From contig NC_135002.1 in the NCBI RefSeq assembly GCF_051020985.1, positions 7,812,001 to 7,876,000 on the forward strand: a DNA stretch of 64,000 nucleotides, written 5' to 3'. The notes beneath the pieces are model-generated. The model ran no database searches. It saw only the letters and a program-made list of their open reading frames with translations, and was not told the origin of the DNA. The position numbers and the translations under genes were made by a program. The DNA is from Nomia melanderi (taxonomy: Eukaryota > Arthropoda > Insecta > Hymenoptera > Halictidae). This document shows positions 39,163 to 50,700 of this stretch, piece after piece (the first letter of the stretch is position 1; each line of letters opens with the position of its first letter).

Positions 39163-42100
39163 TGCTCGCGCGCGCGTATTCTCCTTCGAAACACATTCTC
39201 CTCCGTCATTATCTCTCTCGCTCTTTCATAATAATAGTATATACTTGTCATGCGTACGTCGGAGAGCAATCTTTCCCAGTTACTTTTCTCGTGAATTTCC
39301 ATTTTCTCGGTGTTTATCGGTTGTACTTAAAGAACAGCGACGATTATTCCAAAGAATTACATAGTTTTCTCGTTTTCCGTTACGACTGCAATTGTGAACT
39401 CCGATCTGAAAATTGTAGCCGTCTTTGAGCGCGACCCGCGTAAACGGTTTAACGTCCGTGTCTCGCTTATTTAATCGTATTTATTTATTTATTTTATACA
39501 TCGAGAATGTCGGGCACGCCGCGCCCACTCGTTCCTCCCTTTATCTCGGTTTAAATTGTTGGCACACAAACGGAAGCAATATATATCCGATGATACGCTT
39601 AACGATTTATGTGAATGATCGTTTCCGCTATTCTTTCGTTTCTTTTTAGCTGCGCACGTTTCTTGACGGCCATGGGAATCCGTTTCGAGCGGCTCGAAGC
39701 GGATCTCGTCGTGCGGTTTCGTTAAAATTTTGTGTTTCACGCGACCGATGCCCGACTTGGAAATTTCGCGTGCGAACCTCTCTCTTTCTCTTGTTTGTTT
39801 GCTTGTTTTTTCTTTTTGTTCGGTATTTTTGTATCGGTCGAAACGAAAATTCAAACGCAGCCGGTGAATTCCGGGTACGCTTTCCGACAATTTTTGCTCT
39901 TGCTTTTGTTTTCGGATGCGAAGTGTATCGAATGGAATTTTTCGAAAAATGCTTTCACACCGTACCAGAGATTTCACTGAGCGACGAAAAATCAATTCTC
40001 CGCGGTCGGTGATCGGGTGAAACGCAAATTATCCGTTGTCGAGATCAAGGTACACATCGATCCGCGTTACGTTCTTGCGAGTATACGAGAAATCGAGTCG
40101 AATATAAAATCGAGTCGTTAATATGAACACCATTTGTTTAAAAAAACAAAATCGATTGAACGGCTCAGTGTTTGGATGACCAGTCTTCGCCTCTTGTGGT
40201 AAACGGTAAATTTTGGAACGGATAAGTTTTCTTTCTTTTCTTGTTTGTTACGATAAAACTTGCGACGTCACACTTTCGGCGATTTCGAAAACTCGCGGAC
40301 TCGAGCTCGCCGTCGTCTTTGGCCGGCATCGGCGAGGATCGACCTATTTTTTTTTTTCGTTTGTCTGTTCTCGTTTTGTTCTTTCGGAGAACCGGGGACG
40401 TGATTAGAAAAAAAACGTCGAATACAAAGTGAAAAACAAACATCAAAAGTGATACGAATACATTTTTACGAACTATTTTACGAAAGCTCTCGATCGTTTT
40501 TTCTTTCCACTCTTCCTCGACATCCTGCTCGTTTCTATTTTGTCAGTTTTTTTCTTTCGTCCGTCTCCTCTTAATTTGATATAATTCGTTATGCATTTCA
40601 TTTCTTTTTCTTCGTGTCTATCTAAGTGTATATGTACAGTATATACATTGTAAAACGTTTAATTTATCCTTCGTACTTTTAATGATTGTATAATTAGGAT
40701 TGACTATGTCTTAGAATAATCAACGGAATTATTAATTATTGTGTAAAATATGAAATATCGTACTGTTAGATGGTATGTCCATCTCCAAGGTACCATTTTG
40801 GACGAATATCGGTCCGTCTAACATGCCTAGCACTTTGATGAGCAAATACTTTGGAGATTACATAATCTAATAATATCAGGTAATATTAAGGTATAGATGA
40901 TTTTTTTTCCTTGTTCGTTATTAATTACAAATATAAAACATGTATATGTAAATAGAATTCTTAATTATGCGCAAACATGTTCTCTAATTGAGCATACGTG
41001 AATTTTTTTTTCTCTTATATCATCAGTCTAAGCCGAACGGTGCGGCTTCGTACACAACAGCAGCGGTTAACAATACACTTTTTTTATTTTCATTTTTATT
41101 TTCTTCACTTTTTGAAGCTTCGTAGTATCTACGGTTTAACAAATCAGTGTTCCTGTCCTCTCCTCCGGGGTCAATGAAATAACAATAGCGCATGCTACGG
41201 AAAAACGTTATTCGTAAAACTTTCAAACGGTTTCTCAAGCATTAAAACACACATGACAACGGTGCGGAAAAAGGTATATAATTATCGGTTTTCTTTCCCG
41301 TGAACGACACCATTTCCGATTTTACTGCCGCGTTGCCGAGTCACACGATCCTCCTTCTCGTCCTCCTTTTCTTCATCCTTCTACTCCTCCTCGTCCTCTT
41401 TTTCTTTTAAACGCACGCCACGTTCCAAGGATACAACGGAAAACGCCTCGAACGGTGCCCCGAACCGTGGGATCAATGATCGATCGTGGATCGCGATGGG
41501 AGAACGAAGAAGTGAAAATAGCTTAGGATGCGATCGATCACCGATGCGTCGTTTGCACGCCGGACTTCAAGAAAGTCCCCGACAAGTGAGATTGTTCGGA
41601 AGATACGGAAGATACCTATTCATTTACGTTTCATTCGTTAAATCCTGCATAGATCTACCGAGTCCGTTTTTCGCTGCCCAGCTACCTAAAGCCCCGCCCA
41701 CTCGACAGAGGTTCTCATTCAATGTACATAGCATTCAATTATTTTTCCTTTCGCTAGACTACGAACTCTCGTGAACTCATGGAAGCTCATGCACCGCGAA
41801 ATCCTTCTAAGCGCGGGGATTAGGGTCGCTATTTTGGCAGCAAGAATAGTAGACCGTTATAGTCTCCGGCGAGACGAGTCAGTACAGGTGAACAGAATTT
41901 TATTCATATCATTTTATCTCATTTGCGATCGTCTATCGTTATAAAATAAGATAGTACGAAACGTGAAACTCACCGATTCTGACCCGCGCAAGTGGACGCC
42001 ATGTTTGTTCACGGCTCAACTCGCAGCGGCATCTCCAGCCGCCATCTTTACGCAGTCGTCGGCGCTCGGTAGAACTATAGTGACCGCGTGAGGGATAGAT

Positions 42101-42655
42101 ATGCGAGTGGCGAATCCCTCGCGTGTCTTTCGAGCAATCCTACTTTTACGTATTAATCCTTAACCTCTTATATCCGTATGATACGCGAGCCAAATTATAT
42201 GAGGGCGACGTGCGCCCGGTTCCTCAACGTAATGATGATTCCGACGATCGTGCACAGAGAATATCGGAACGTGAAGGTTTCCCGCCTGTTTTCTTTCCGT
42301 CTTTCGCTTCTCCGTTTGAAACATTTCGTTAAAAAGTTCATTCCGGATTAGATTTGGCGCGTATCGGATCTTCTTCGCGAACATCGAACGAAACTTCTAC
42401 ACGTCGACCGATACACCACGAGTACATTCGCGCCGATGGCGTGATCGTGTGCGATCGAAGGATTTTTAAATCTTCACCCCCTCCCCTTTCATTACTAGTA
42501 GGCCAAACGTGCGCGGTCTATCTCGCAATCCATTTCATTCGTTCCGTCTTTTCTTTCTTCTCTGTTTTTTTTTCAAAAATATATGTGTGTCGACTACTTA
42601 GGCTTTCGATAAACGGAAAGACGTTGTCTCGTCCGATAACTGGAATAACTCTGCT

Positions 42656-42742
42656 TTTCTCTCTCGTTCTCTCGGTCGCTCCCTCTTTCTCGCGTCCTCT
42701 TTCTCTCGGTCCCTTTCTCTCCCTCTCGCGCTCTCTCTCGCA
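42656..42742. repeat. Imperfect CT-rich polypyrimidine tract
   Basis: About 87 bp almost entirely of C and T with CG interruptions, part of the wider T/C-rich zone. Confidence 0.8.
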
Positions 42743-43740
42743 GATATAATTTCTGGCCTATCGTAATAATCCTATACAATATTTCATTATAGCTTAGGTA
42801 AAGTGAGACCCTCATATGATCCATTTATTTTTTTGTTTTAATTACTTTTTTTTTCCTTTTCTCTCCGGAGTGTGTGAAACGCTGAGACATATTCCGCGCT
42901 ATTTACAAGGATAATCAATCTTTTAATGGAAATAAATGCAAAAATATATATGTATAAACATTTAGTCGATCTACGTCTTTTTTGTTTCCATCGTCGTCTG
43001 CCCTTTTACCGTTCGCCACGGGGACCGCAGCCCGCGTGCGCGAACGCAAATTCTAAACTTGGCTGTGCCAGGGAAATAGTTTACTCTTAACTAAACTCAT
43101 ACTCGTACAATTAAACTTATGTACTATTGTCTTTTTTGAAGATATCACTACTCCAAGACACTCACTTTTATTCCCTTTCCTTTCATTTCGTCGTTTTTCC
43201 TTCGTCTCCCTTTTTAACTATTCCGTGCAGATTTCGCTGATTATGTGTTGATCTCGTTTCTGTTCATCCTTTCTTTCCTTCCTCTCTGCGTCTGTTTACT
43301 CGTGAATTATTGGCGCGGCGTCGTTGATAGAACGACGCCACGCGTTTCGTTTTTCATTCGGTAGGACATAATAAGTGGCTCGAAGTTTAATCGCCCCCTT
43401 CTTAGGAAAATACTTATAGCAACCTTCTACGATAGGTCAACCGCTTTCACGTGATAATTGTATTATCCTAATTGAGTATCAAATATGAAACTTCGGCGGT
43501 GGGGAATGAAAAATTAGGCAGTGAAAGTAGTCGAACCTCCCTTTACGTATATACAAAAATGCCAGCGATCAGTCAACGCGTTATCGATAAAAAAAAAAAA
43601 GAAGAAGAAATCACTTATTAACTATGTTTACAAATATAATCGTTCATCGTTAATTGACAATATTTGCAAATATTTGGCAGCTTTCTCAGTAAAGTGTAAT
43701 TATAAAAAGTATCGTTTCAATGTATACCGCGTATCGTAAG

Positions 43741-43746
43741 AATAAA
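43741..43746 (+). other. Candidate polyadenylation signal at the end of the T-rich zone
   Basis: AATAAA sits where the T/C-rich zone on the plus strand ends. It is a candidate 3' end for an unrecognised plus-strand transcript. Evidence is limited to the hexamer and the composition change. Confidence 0.3.
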
Positions 43747-46700
43747 GTATATCAAAAAACAATGTCTATCCTAGGAGGGTCCCGTCAAATCCAACTAAAC
43801 CGAACTCATTCGTGAACCAGACCCGACCGAAAACGTGAACAAAACCAGCACGCCCTTCGATCACGTGAAAACAGTTCACCCTATAGATATTTTCCTAATT
43901 TCTAGAGTAATGCTTTTCGTCGTTCATCTTCTGTGCTATATTGTATATCGTAACATATATTTACTTCGGCAATTAATGAATGTAACATCAACGGTCGCAC
44001 CGTTGCCGAACGAAACGTTAATAATATCAAACGTGCGAAGAAGAACTGTACATAACGATGTCAAGGGTGACGCGCGCCATTTTATTTCCGCGCGTGGCCT
44101 GCCGTAACCGTGGATCAAGAATACGCGAACGCATTTCCTGATCCCTTCATTTCTGTCGTCCGATCAATTCAACTATCCATAGTATTGACTTCAGGACTCG
44201 GCAGTGAGAAATTGCATTCTCTACTTTTACCTTGCGAAGGAAAGTAACGACTCTAGGATATTGATAAAAATCAACGAGAACGAAAGAATCACTGTACTCG
44301 CGCAGAAACTCGCAGGTCGTTATAGTCGAACGTTTTTCTTGTCACAAATGATTATAAAAAGTACAAAAGTGTTGAAATAACGAAAGACGAATGCTCTGAA
44401 ATCATGAGTATAATTATCGTCCCATATTCCACTGCGATGGATAGAAGATCAATCATAGCCACGACTGGTTCCGAAATTCAAGAAATTGTATATAGTCGCG
44501 AACAGAACGGAACTCTTGCTTCCTTTCGTTTCTTTCGAGTTATTTACAAGAGAAACGTTAGACAATAATTTCCCGAGTATCTTCTATTTACTTTTCCCGA
44601 GTATGGATCAGTGTAAACGGATAAAGCAAAGAGAAACAACATTAACAAACCTCGAGTCGAATCTATACTTCGAAAAGATGCGGTCGCTCGAATTTCCGCG
44701 ATCTCAAACGTTCACAAAGAAAAAAAGACGCGGGGATCGAGTCACCGTTTCGCGGACATTCCAACCGAGTAAGTAGGTCAACGCAACCCGCCAGGTTAAA
44801 CTTCGACCCCGCGAACTTCGAAATTTTGCATTTACCTAAAAGCGTCGCCTAGCGTTCGACACCTACCGAGCACATCCGAGTTCAATTCGCCGATGCGTGC
44901 TAGCTTCCGCTCGTTTCACACTCCTTGGCGTTTTTCCCTTTCCCAGAACCAGCTAGATCCGTTCCGATCGAGACGGAGAGCGCGTCGCGTTTTCAATTAG
45001 CAAGAGGAAGGGGCAAGAAGGAAATCAGTTGTCAATTTCACTAACGGTTACTCTTACGAACGTCGTCAACTGTTTCCCTGCGTAAAACGATTGTCTCGCT
45101 TCCATCGAAATTTCAACCAAGAAAGTCGGCCCGATCTTCTTTCGGTTCCCATAGACCTCTCGCACTCTCTTTTCCCGCAACAAATCGCGTAACGAAATCA
45201 TGGACGGTCGTACGTACTTACGAAACGAGAAAAAAACGCGACGACACCGGGACACCATCGACTCTGACCGTTCGAGTCATCGACAACACCCTTCGAACGT
45301 GTTTCCAGTCGCTGATGATCGGTTCGTGGCTCGTGTTCGTCGAATTGGGATTTACTTTCAAGTGATTGGTACTGTGCACAGCCAACCAGTGGGCGAAAGG
45401 AACAACTCAATGAAATTCCCGAGGTCTCGCCTCCGTATTCCTGTTGGCACACGTTCAAATTAGCGGTATAGATTCATCTGACGATACCGTTTTAGGTAGA
45501 AACGAATATACTTGTGCTCTGTCTTCGCAATTGCGTGAAAAAAGGTGAGCAGACACGAAGAAGGCTACAGCGAGCAATGAAACCTTCGTTCCTTTCGCTG
45601 GCCAGGCGACCCGGCTCTGCACAGTATTGAAATATTCCCGAGACATCCGTGGACGTCTCCCGTGTAGACCGTTGAGTATCGAGTCAGTAGAAAACGCAAA
45701 CGACAAACGAACACAATACAGCCATGTATCGATCGTTCGAATCTAGGAAATGTGTGTGTAACTATGGATCATTGAGATGTTCGTCCTCCTCATTGTATCT
45801 CCGCCAGTTGCTTCACCGTTAGATTGCACGGGTTTGTCAGTCGACGGTACGAACTACGATTAACTTATTCCAAGACGAGGATAGTAAGGCATAACGTGAT
45901 CGTAAAATCCATACTATACCTTTGTGCTCGCGGACGCCGGACGCCGGTCATCGGACGCCCGTTTCCGTCGGCGCGAGTACGACGATCCGTCCCGTCACGT
46001 TCACGTGGAAAAGCACACACGGCCGAACGTTTTTCTTCTCTGTTTCACTGCGAACGAAGTCGGATGCACAAATCCCGAAGAAAGGAAAAACTGAGGGAAC
46101 CGGTCTCTCGCGAGAGCGCGAACGTAAAACGGGAGAACGCATGGCTTTCGCGTGGCGGGGCTCGCGAATTTCGTCGATCGGCGAACGATCCGGTGTTCTC
46201 GCCGAGTACCGATCGTCGCCACGGGATCGTCCGTGTTTGCCGAACCGCGCGGCGTGATATGCGTGAACATAAAACTACGAAGTCGAAGCGCGAGGGCAAA
46301 GAAACGCACTTTTGCCCGCGTGAAATGAAGAGAACGAGCGCGGGGGACGCGGTGTTCGCGTGCTTACTTTAAAATTACGTTAATGGATCGGCGCCACGCC
46401 GGCGCCGGTCGATATTTCTCGTATTTACATACTTCTTTACTTTCTTTCGTGTTCGAAGAGGATAATCAATGGTCGTCGGTGCACCCACACGAATGAAGAT
46501 CGAATAGAGTGAACAAAAAAAGAAAAAAAAATGAAAAAGAAACGGACAGTGGAGAATGAGACCACCGCGATCGCGGCTGTCAACAGCTTTGACCTCGCTC
46601 CGAGGATGCTGCTCGGTGACGCCGTTCAACGGTGATCGATGGATCCGTCGTCGGGGTTTAGTGTTCACTCCGCGAGTGTCAGAATGGATTTTAAAGCCGA

Positions 46701-46792
46701 GTGGTTCTTTCTGTAACGGTGATCGTGGTCTCGTCCCTCGGCACGGCGCGGTACTTGCCGCGTACCGAGCTGGGGCCGAAGATCGGTGATCC

Positions 46793-47747
46793 TCAGACAA
46801 GATGGCCGTCGATGTCGGAGTAGGCAGGTGTTGGGGTGAAGGTCGACAGGGAGTGGCCGTGGATGTGCGCGTTCCCGGGCATAGACCGGGCGAAGGTCGT
46901 CGGTGGAGGTGGCACCGACGGCGGGATCGGCGATTTCGATCCAGCGGTCATCACTGTTACATCGGGTGGCGGCACGGGGCGCGGCAGAGTTCTGCTCCGC
47001 GTCAGCGTGCCCGTGCCGCTGCTCAAGTGGCCCGAAACCAGGTGTCCCGTTGGGCTCATCGACGGGTAATAAGTGCCCGAGCCTGGCTCGCCGACTACCG
47101 GGATCGGGCTGTGGTTTGTCTCGTATCCCATGTAACGGCCGTTGTCGATCTCCACGCTGTAGAAGTTCACGTCGTTCGGCGGCGCTGGGCTGGGGTTACC
47201 GATGTAGCTTGACTTTGATACTGCAAAACGATTGGGGATGTTTTATAACAGAACGATAGCGATTTCATTGAAAGCAGGGACGCTAGGAGTAGAAGTCTTG
47301 TTATTGGAGTGTCGGTGGATAGGATGGTTGATGATCGGATGGATGTTCTAAATAGTTAACATACCAGATAGCGTGCCACTGGCTGTCGTTCGCTGCGGCG
47401 GCGAATCCATCATGGGCGGTTGAATGTGGTTGCCACGTCGACCAAGTGTTCCTTGATGATGCACTTGCATTTCTAAGTTCGCTTTACTGAAGTCTTGCAT
47501 GGTTTGATCGATTAAATAAGTGCTGGCTGCTGTCTTCCGTCCCTCGTCCTATCGGGTTCCACAGAGAGAAATCGTTCGGGTTAAATCGACGCGCATTGAA
47601 CAGACAAACCTGCAACTGCTCTATGACACTGGTGTCTAACTACCAAATTGGAATGACAGTCGGAGTTATACAAGTGTATCGCGTCGTTCGTAGCGTATCA
47701 GCATGAAGTACGTTACCGAAATCGACGCGAGCCAAACACTTCAGAAT

Positions 47748-47781
<34 letters not shown>

Positions 47782-50700
47782 GATATAAATCTCATCATCC
47801 TGATACATTACGAGAATTCCCGGTGTCTCTACGTGCATGGAAACTGTTCTAAATATCCACCCTATAGACCTGCCTAACCATAAAGAATGCCTACTGCAAG
47901 AAATGGAGACAGAATGTTTAGATGTTACATGAACAAAAAAAGTTAGAAAAGAAAATGAAAGTGAAAGATACGGTTGGGAGAGGGTATTATCTCTATGGAT
48001 TAATCTCTAACGGTGGTCACTGTTACAGAACGGATCGACGGAAAGCTTAATGCGACAGGGGGACATAGTAGAACGAAACGGGGAAAGAGTGCTTCAAATC
48101 ACTAAATTCGAGTGGCCGGTGCAGGGTGGTGATCGGAGAGGATGAACGAAAAGTAAAACGAAACAGAAATGTGTTAATAGAACTCAAACCTACCCTCCGG
48201 CATTACTTGTTACTAAGAACATACTGACTGATCGCACTGACCACGTAATCGTTAGTGTCGAAGTTAACGTCGCTCTTCTCGTCCGAAACCGAACTTATTT
48301 CACCGGTCATGGTGTCCCCGTTGACGGTCGACGGTGCGTACATATCAGTCGTCTGCGACTTGTTGATGCCTGCGGAATGTCCCAAAGAGAAACGGCGATT
48401 AGACGAGAAACGATGCATCCCTAACGATAGCTGCCTATATCTAACTAAAATTATATATTTCCATTTTGCTCGTCAAACGTTTGAACTTTGACGATCGCGG
48501 ACCGTGTCCGGTCCGGCCTCGTTTCGATACATTTATGTGTGTTCACTTACGATCTTTATTTCGTTTTCTCATAATGTACCACAACACGATGATCAGTACA
48601 TTTATGACAAAAAAGATGAGCGAGGTTGCTGCAAACGTATAGATATAATTCATTGCAAAATCCCCTTTTTCCAAGAGAACGTCCGGCAGGTTCTCCGCGT
48701 TATTCGGCCCTGGGGGATAAGCAGAAAGAAAAGTACGTGACAGTGATTATATTTACCGGAACGTTGAGCCTTCTTTTTCGATTTTAATGTAGCAAAGACT
48801 ATGGGCGCAGCAATGAGTAGGCAAACAGAGGCGGAAACAGTGATGATAATGACGATGATGTAGGAAGAATTAATCTCGCTGGATGTCACGTCGGTAGGTG
48901 GTGCCTCCCCTGTAAGCCAAAGCCAACGCACCCATCACCGGATTGTTATTCATGCAACGCCGGTCCGCGCGTATTGTTAGTTACATTTAGCGACGTCGAT
49001 CGATTATTAAACGCTCCGACGCAACACGTTTCATTAGCGCGTCTCTAAGTCCATTAGCAATGGTAATCTTTCGTTTGACTCCGTGATTAGGCGTATACAT
49101 ACGATTATGCCGTCCGTTTACCGCCATCGCGTCGGCGGACGGTTCAACCCTTCGTGTCAATAATAACTGACTCGCGATCAAAGAACATTTCATTCGTAAC
49201 AGGTTTTTAGTCGAACTTTTTCGTTTAGTTTCTCAACCGTGGAAAGAGTATCAGAGATAGATAGCAACTACTCAGTAATGAAATTAATTTTCTGGCTTGT
49301 TAATCTACTCCTAGATACCACTCCACTACTTTGTCATGCGCGTGTAAAGTGATACGCTTCTTAAAAAATATTTAAACTGAAAGAAGGACTTTCGTTATGT
49401 TGCTGCCTCCTTCTGATAATCCTTCCATAGCGAAAGCAATTTAGTTTTCGTAGGATCGGTTCTTGTAAAGTGTTCCATTTATTATGAGACACCTTGTACA
49501 TACCGGTTTCAGAGAAAAGGAACCAAGATGCGATGGTTTCAAGCTTACCATGACACGATGTTGTCGAAGTGTTAAATGCTTGATGTTATGTTATGTTTGT
49601 TACGTTACGATTGATTCTCTATGATGCTTGAAATATATACTAATTACTTCAGAATGTTAGGCAGGGCGAGCCACGTGATCAGTAATGATTTAACGCGTCG
49701 GTAACGAGAGGAGGTATCAAAGGAATCGAAGTTATACAAAACACAATAGCACTCTCTTTCACCAAACCCCCACCAGTTACCGGAGCATTGCATCACGAGA
49801 ATTCACGTGTCTGGCCCCGCGATCTAATCATCTAACAATTATTTCACCACAAAAGCACGCAGGATTAATTGCTGACTAAGACTATTGATTCACTTCTAAC
49901 TCGCAAGCTGCCACAATCCGAACGAAAACGAAATGTACCAATCACTCCATTCGATCCACCAATAAAAATTCAAGGAAACAAAGCCGGCAGTTTACGAGTT
50001 AAACGACAACTACTGCGACACTATCGGAAAAGAATAAATCGAGTACCGATCACATTATCAACGCGGCACGATAAATTATGCATGATGACGCGAATCGAGG
50101 GATTCGGGGTATTAATGAATCCGTGCCCGAATGGAATATTGTTAGGTCGGGTCCTGTTGCCCCGGCAACGACGCTCGCTCGGGCAACAATCGACCCGTTG
50201 AAAAAAGGAAAAACAAAACGAACACGAAAAGTGACACAAACAAAAATAATGGTAACTCTAAATGGCGCAGCTACTGTTCACTCTAAAAAGCAATCGTTAC
50301 GGCCACACAGCGTTTACAGAGTACTGGAGGATTCAATTTGGCGAGACTTACGTAGCGTCTGGACCTTGACTAGGTCGGGCAGAAAACCGCTGTTTCCTTT
50401 CTCGTTAATGGCTTTCACGCTGAACACATAGTAGGTCCCCAGGGACAGACCGGTTATCGTGGTTTTATATTCCCCGGGAGAAACGTCTAGATAGTAGTAT
50501 CGATCCTCGTAGTCGCGCGCCTCGCGCCACCGTATTTGGTAGGATGTCGGTAAGCCCCCGTCGAATCCTCTTTTCCACATTAGAGTGACAGAGTCGTGAG
50601 TGATGTTATAAGCCTCGAGATCGGTCGGTTTATCCGGAGGCGATGTCACGTCCAGGTGTATGATGTCCGTCGACTGTCCCATCTTGTTCATCGCGCGGCA

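Larger units (their letters stand above)
36636..46792. other. Gene-poor region between the P450 and the receptor 3' end
   Basis: About 10 kb without a recognisable coding exon. A P450 polyadenylation signal candidate (AATAAA) is at 37018-37023. From about 39 to 43.7 kb the plus strand is markedly T/C-rich with long T runs, and an AATAAA lies at 43741-43746. The minus strand is T-rich just after the receptor stop (46495-46545), as expected of its 3' UTR. Open frames of 130-180 codons around 38.4, 45.8 and 46.4 kb are Arg/Ser-rich, overlap on opposite strands and look like chance frames in GC-rich DNA. Confidence 0.5.

Noticed and set aside
40826..40846. Partial resemblance to the 3' part of miR-2 (CTTTGATGAGC)
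   Set aside because: The miR-2 seed (ATCACAG) is absent and no proper precursor hairpin places it on one arm.
42730..42745. Splice-acceptor-like CTCTCTCTCGCAG at the end of a polypyrimidine tract
   Set aside because: No open coding frame follows and no partner donor is evident; expected by chance in a CT-rich tract.
45824..46372. A 182-codon plus-strand open frame, the longest uninterrupted one in the window
   Set aside because: It is Arg/Ser-rich with no domain, overlaps several opposite-strand frames in a GC-rich stretch, and lacks support from splice sites or composition. It is most likely chance and lies in or near the receptor 3' UTR.
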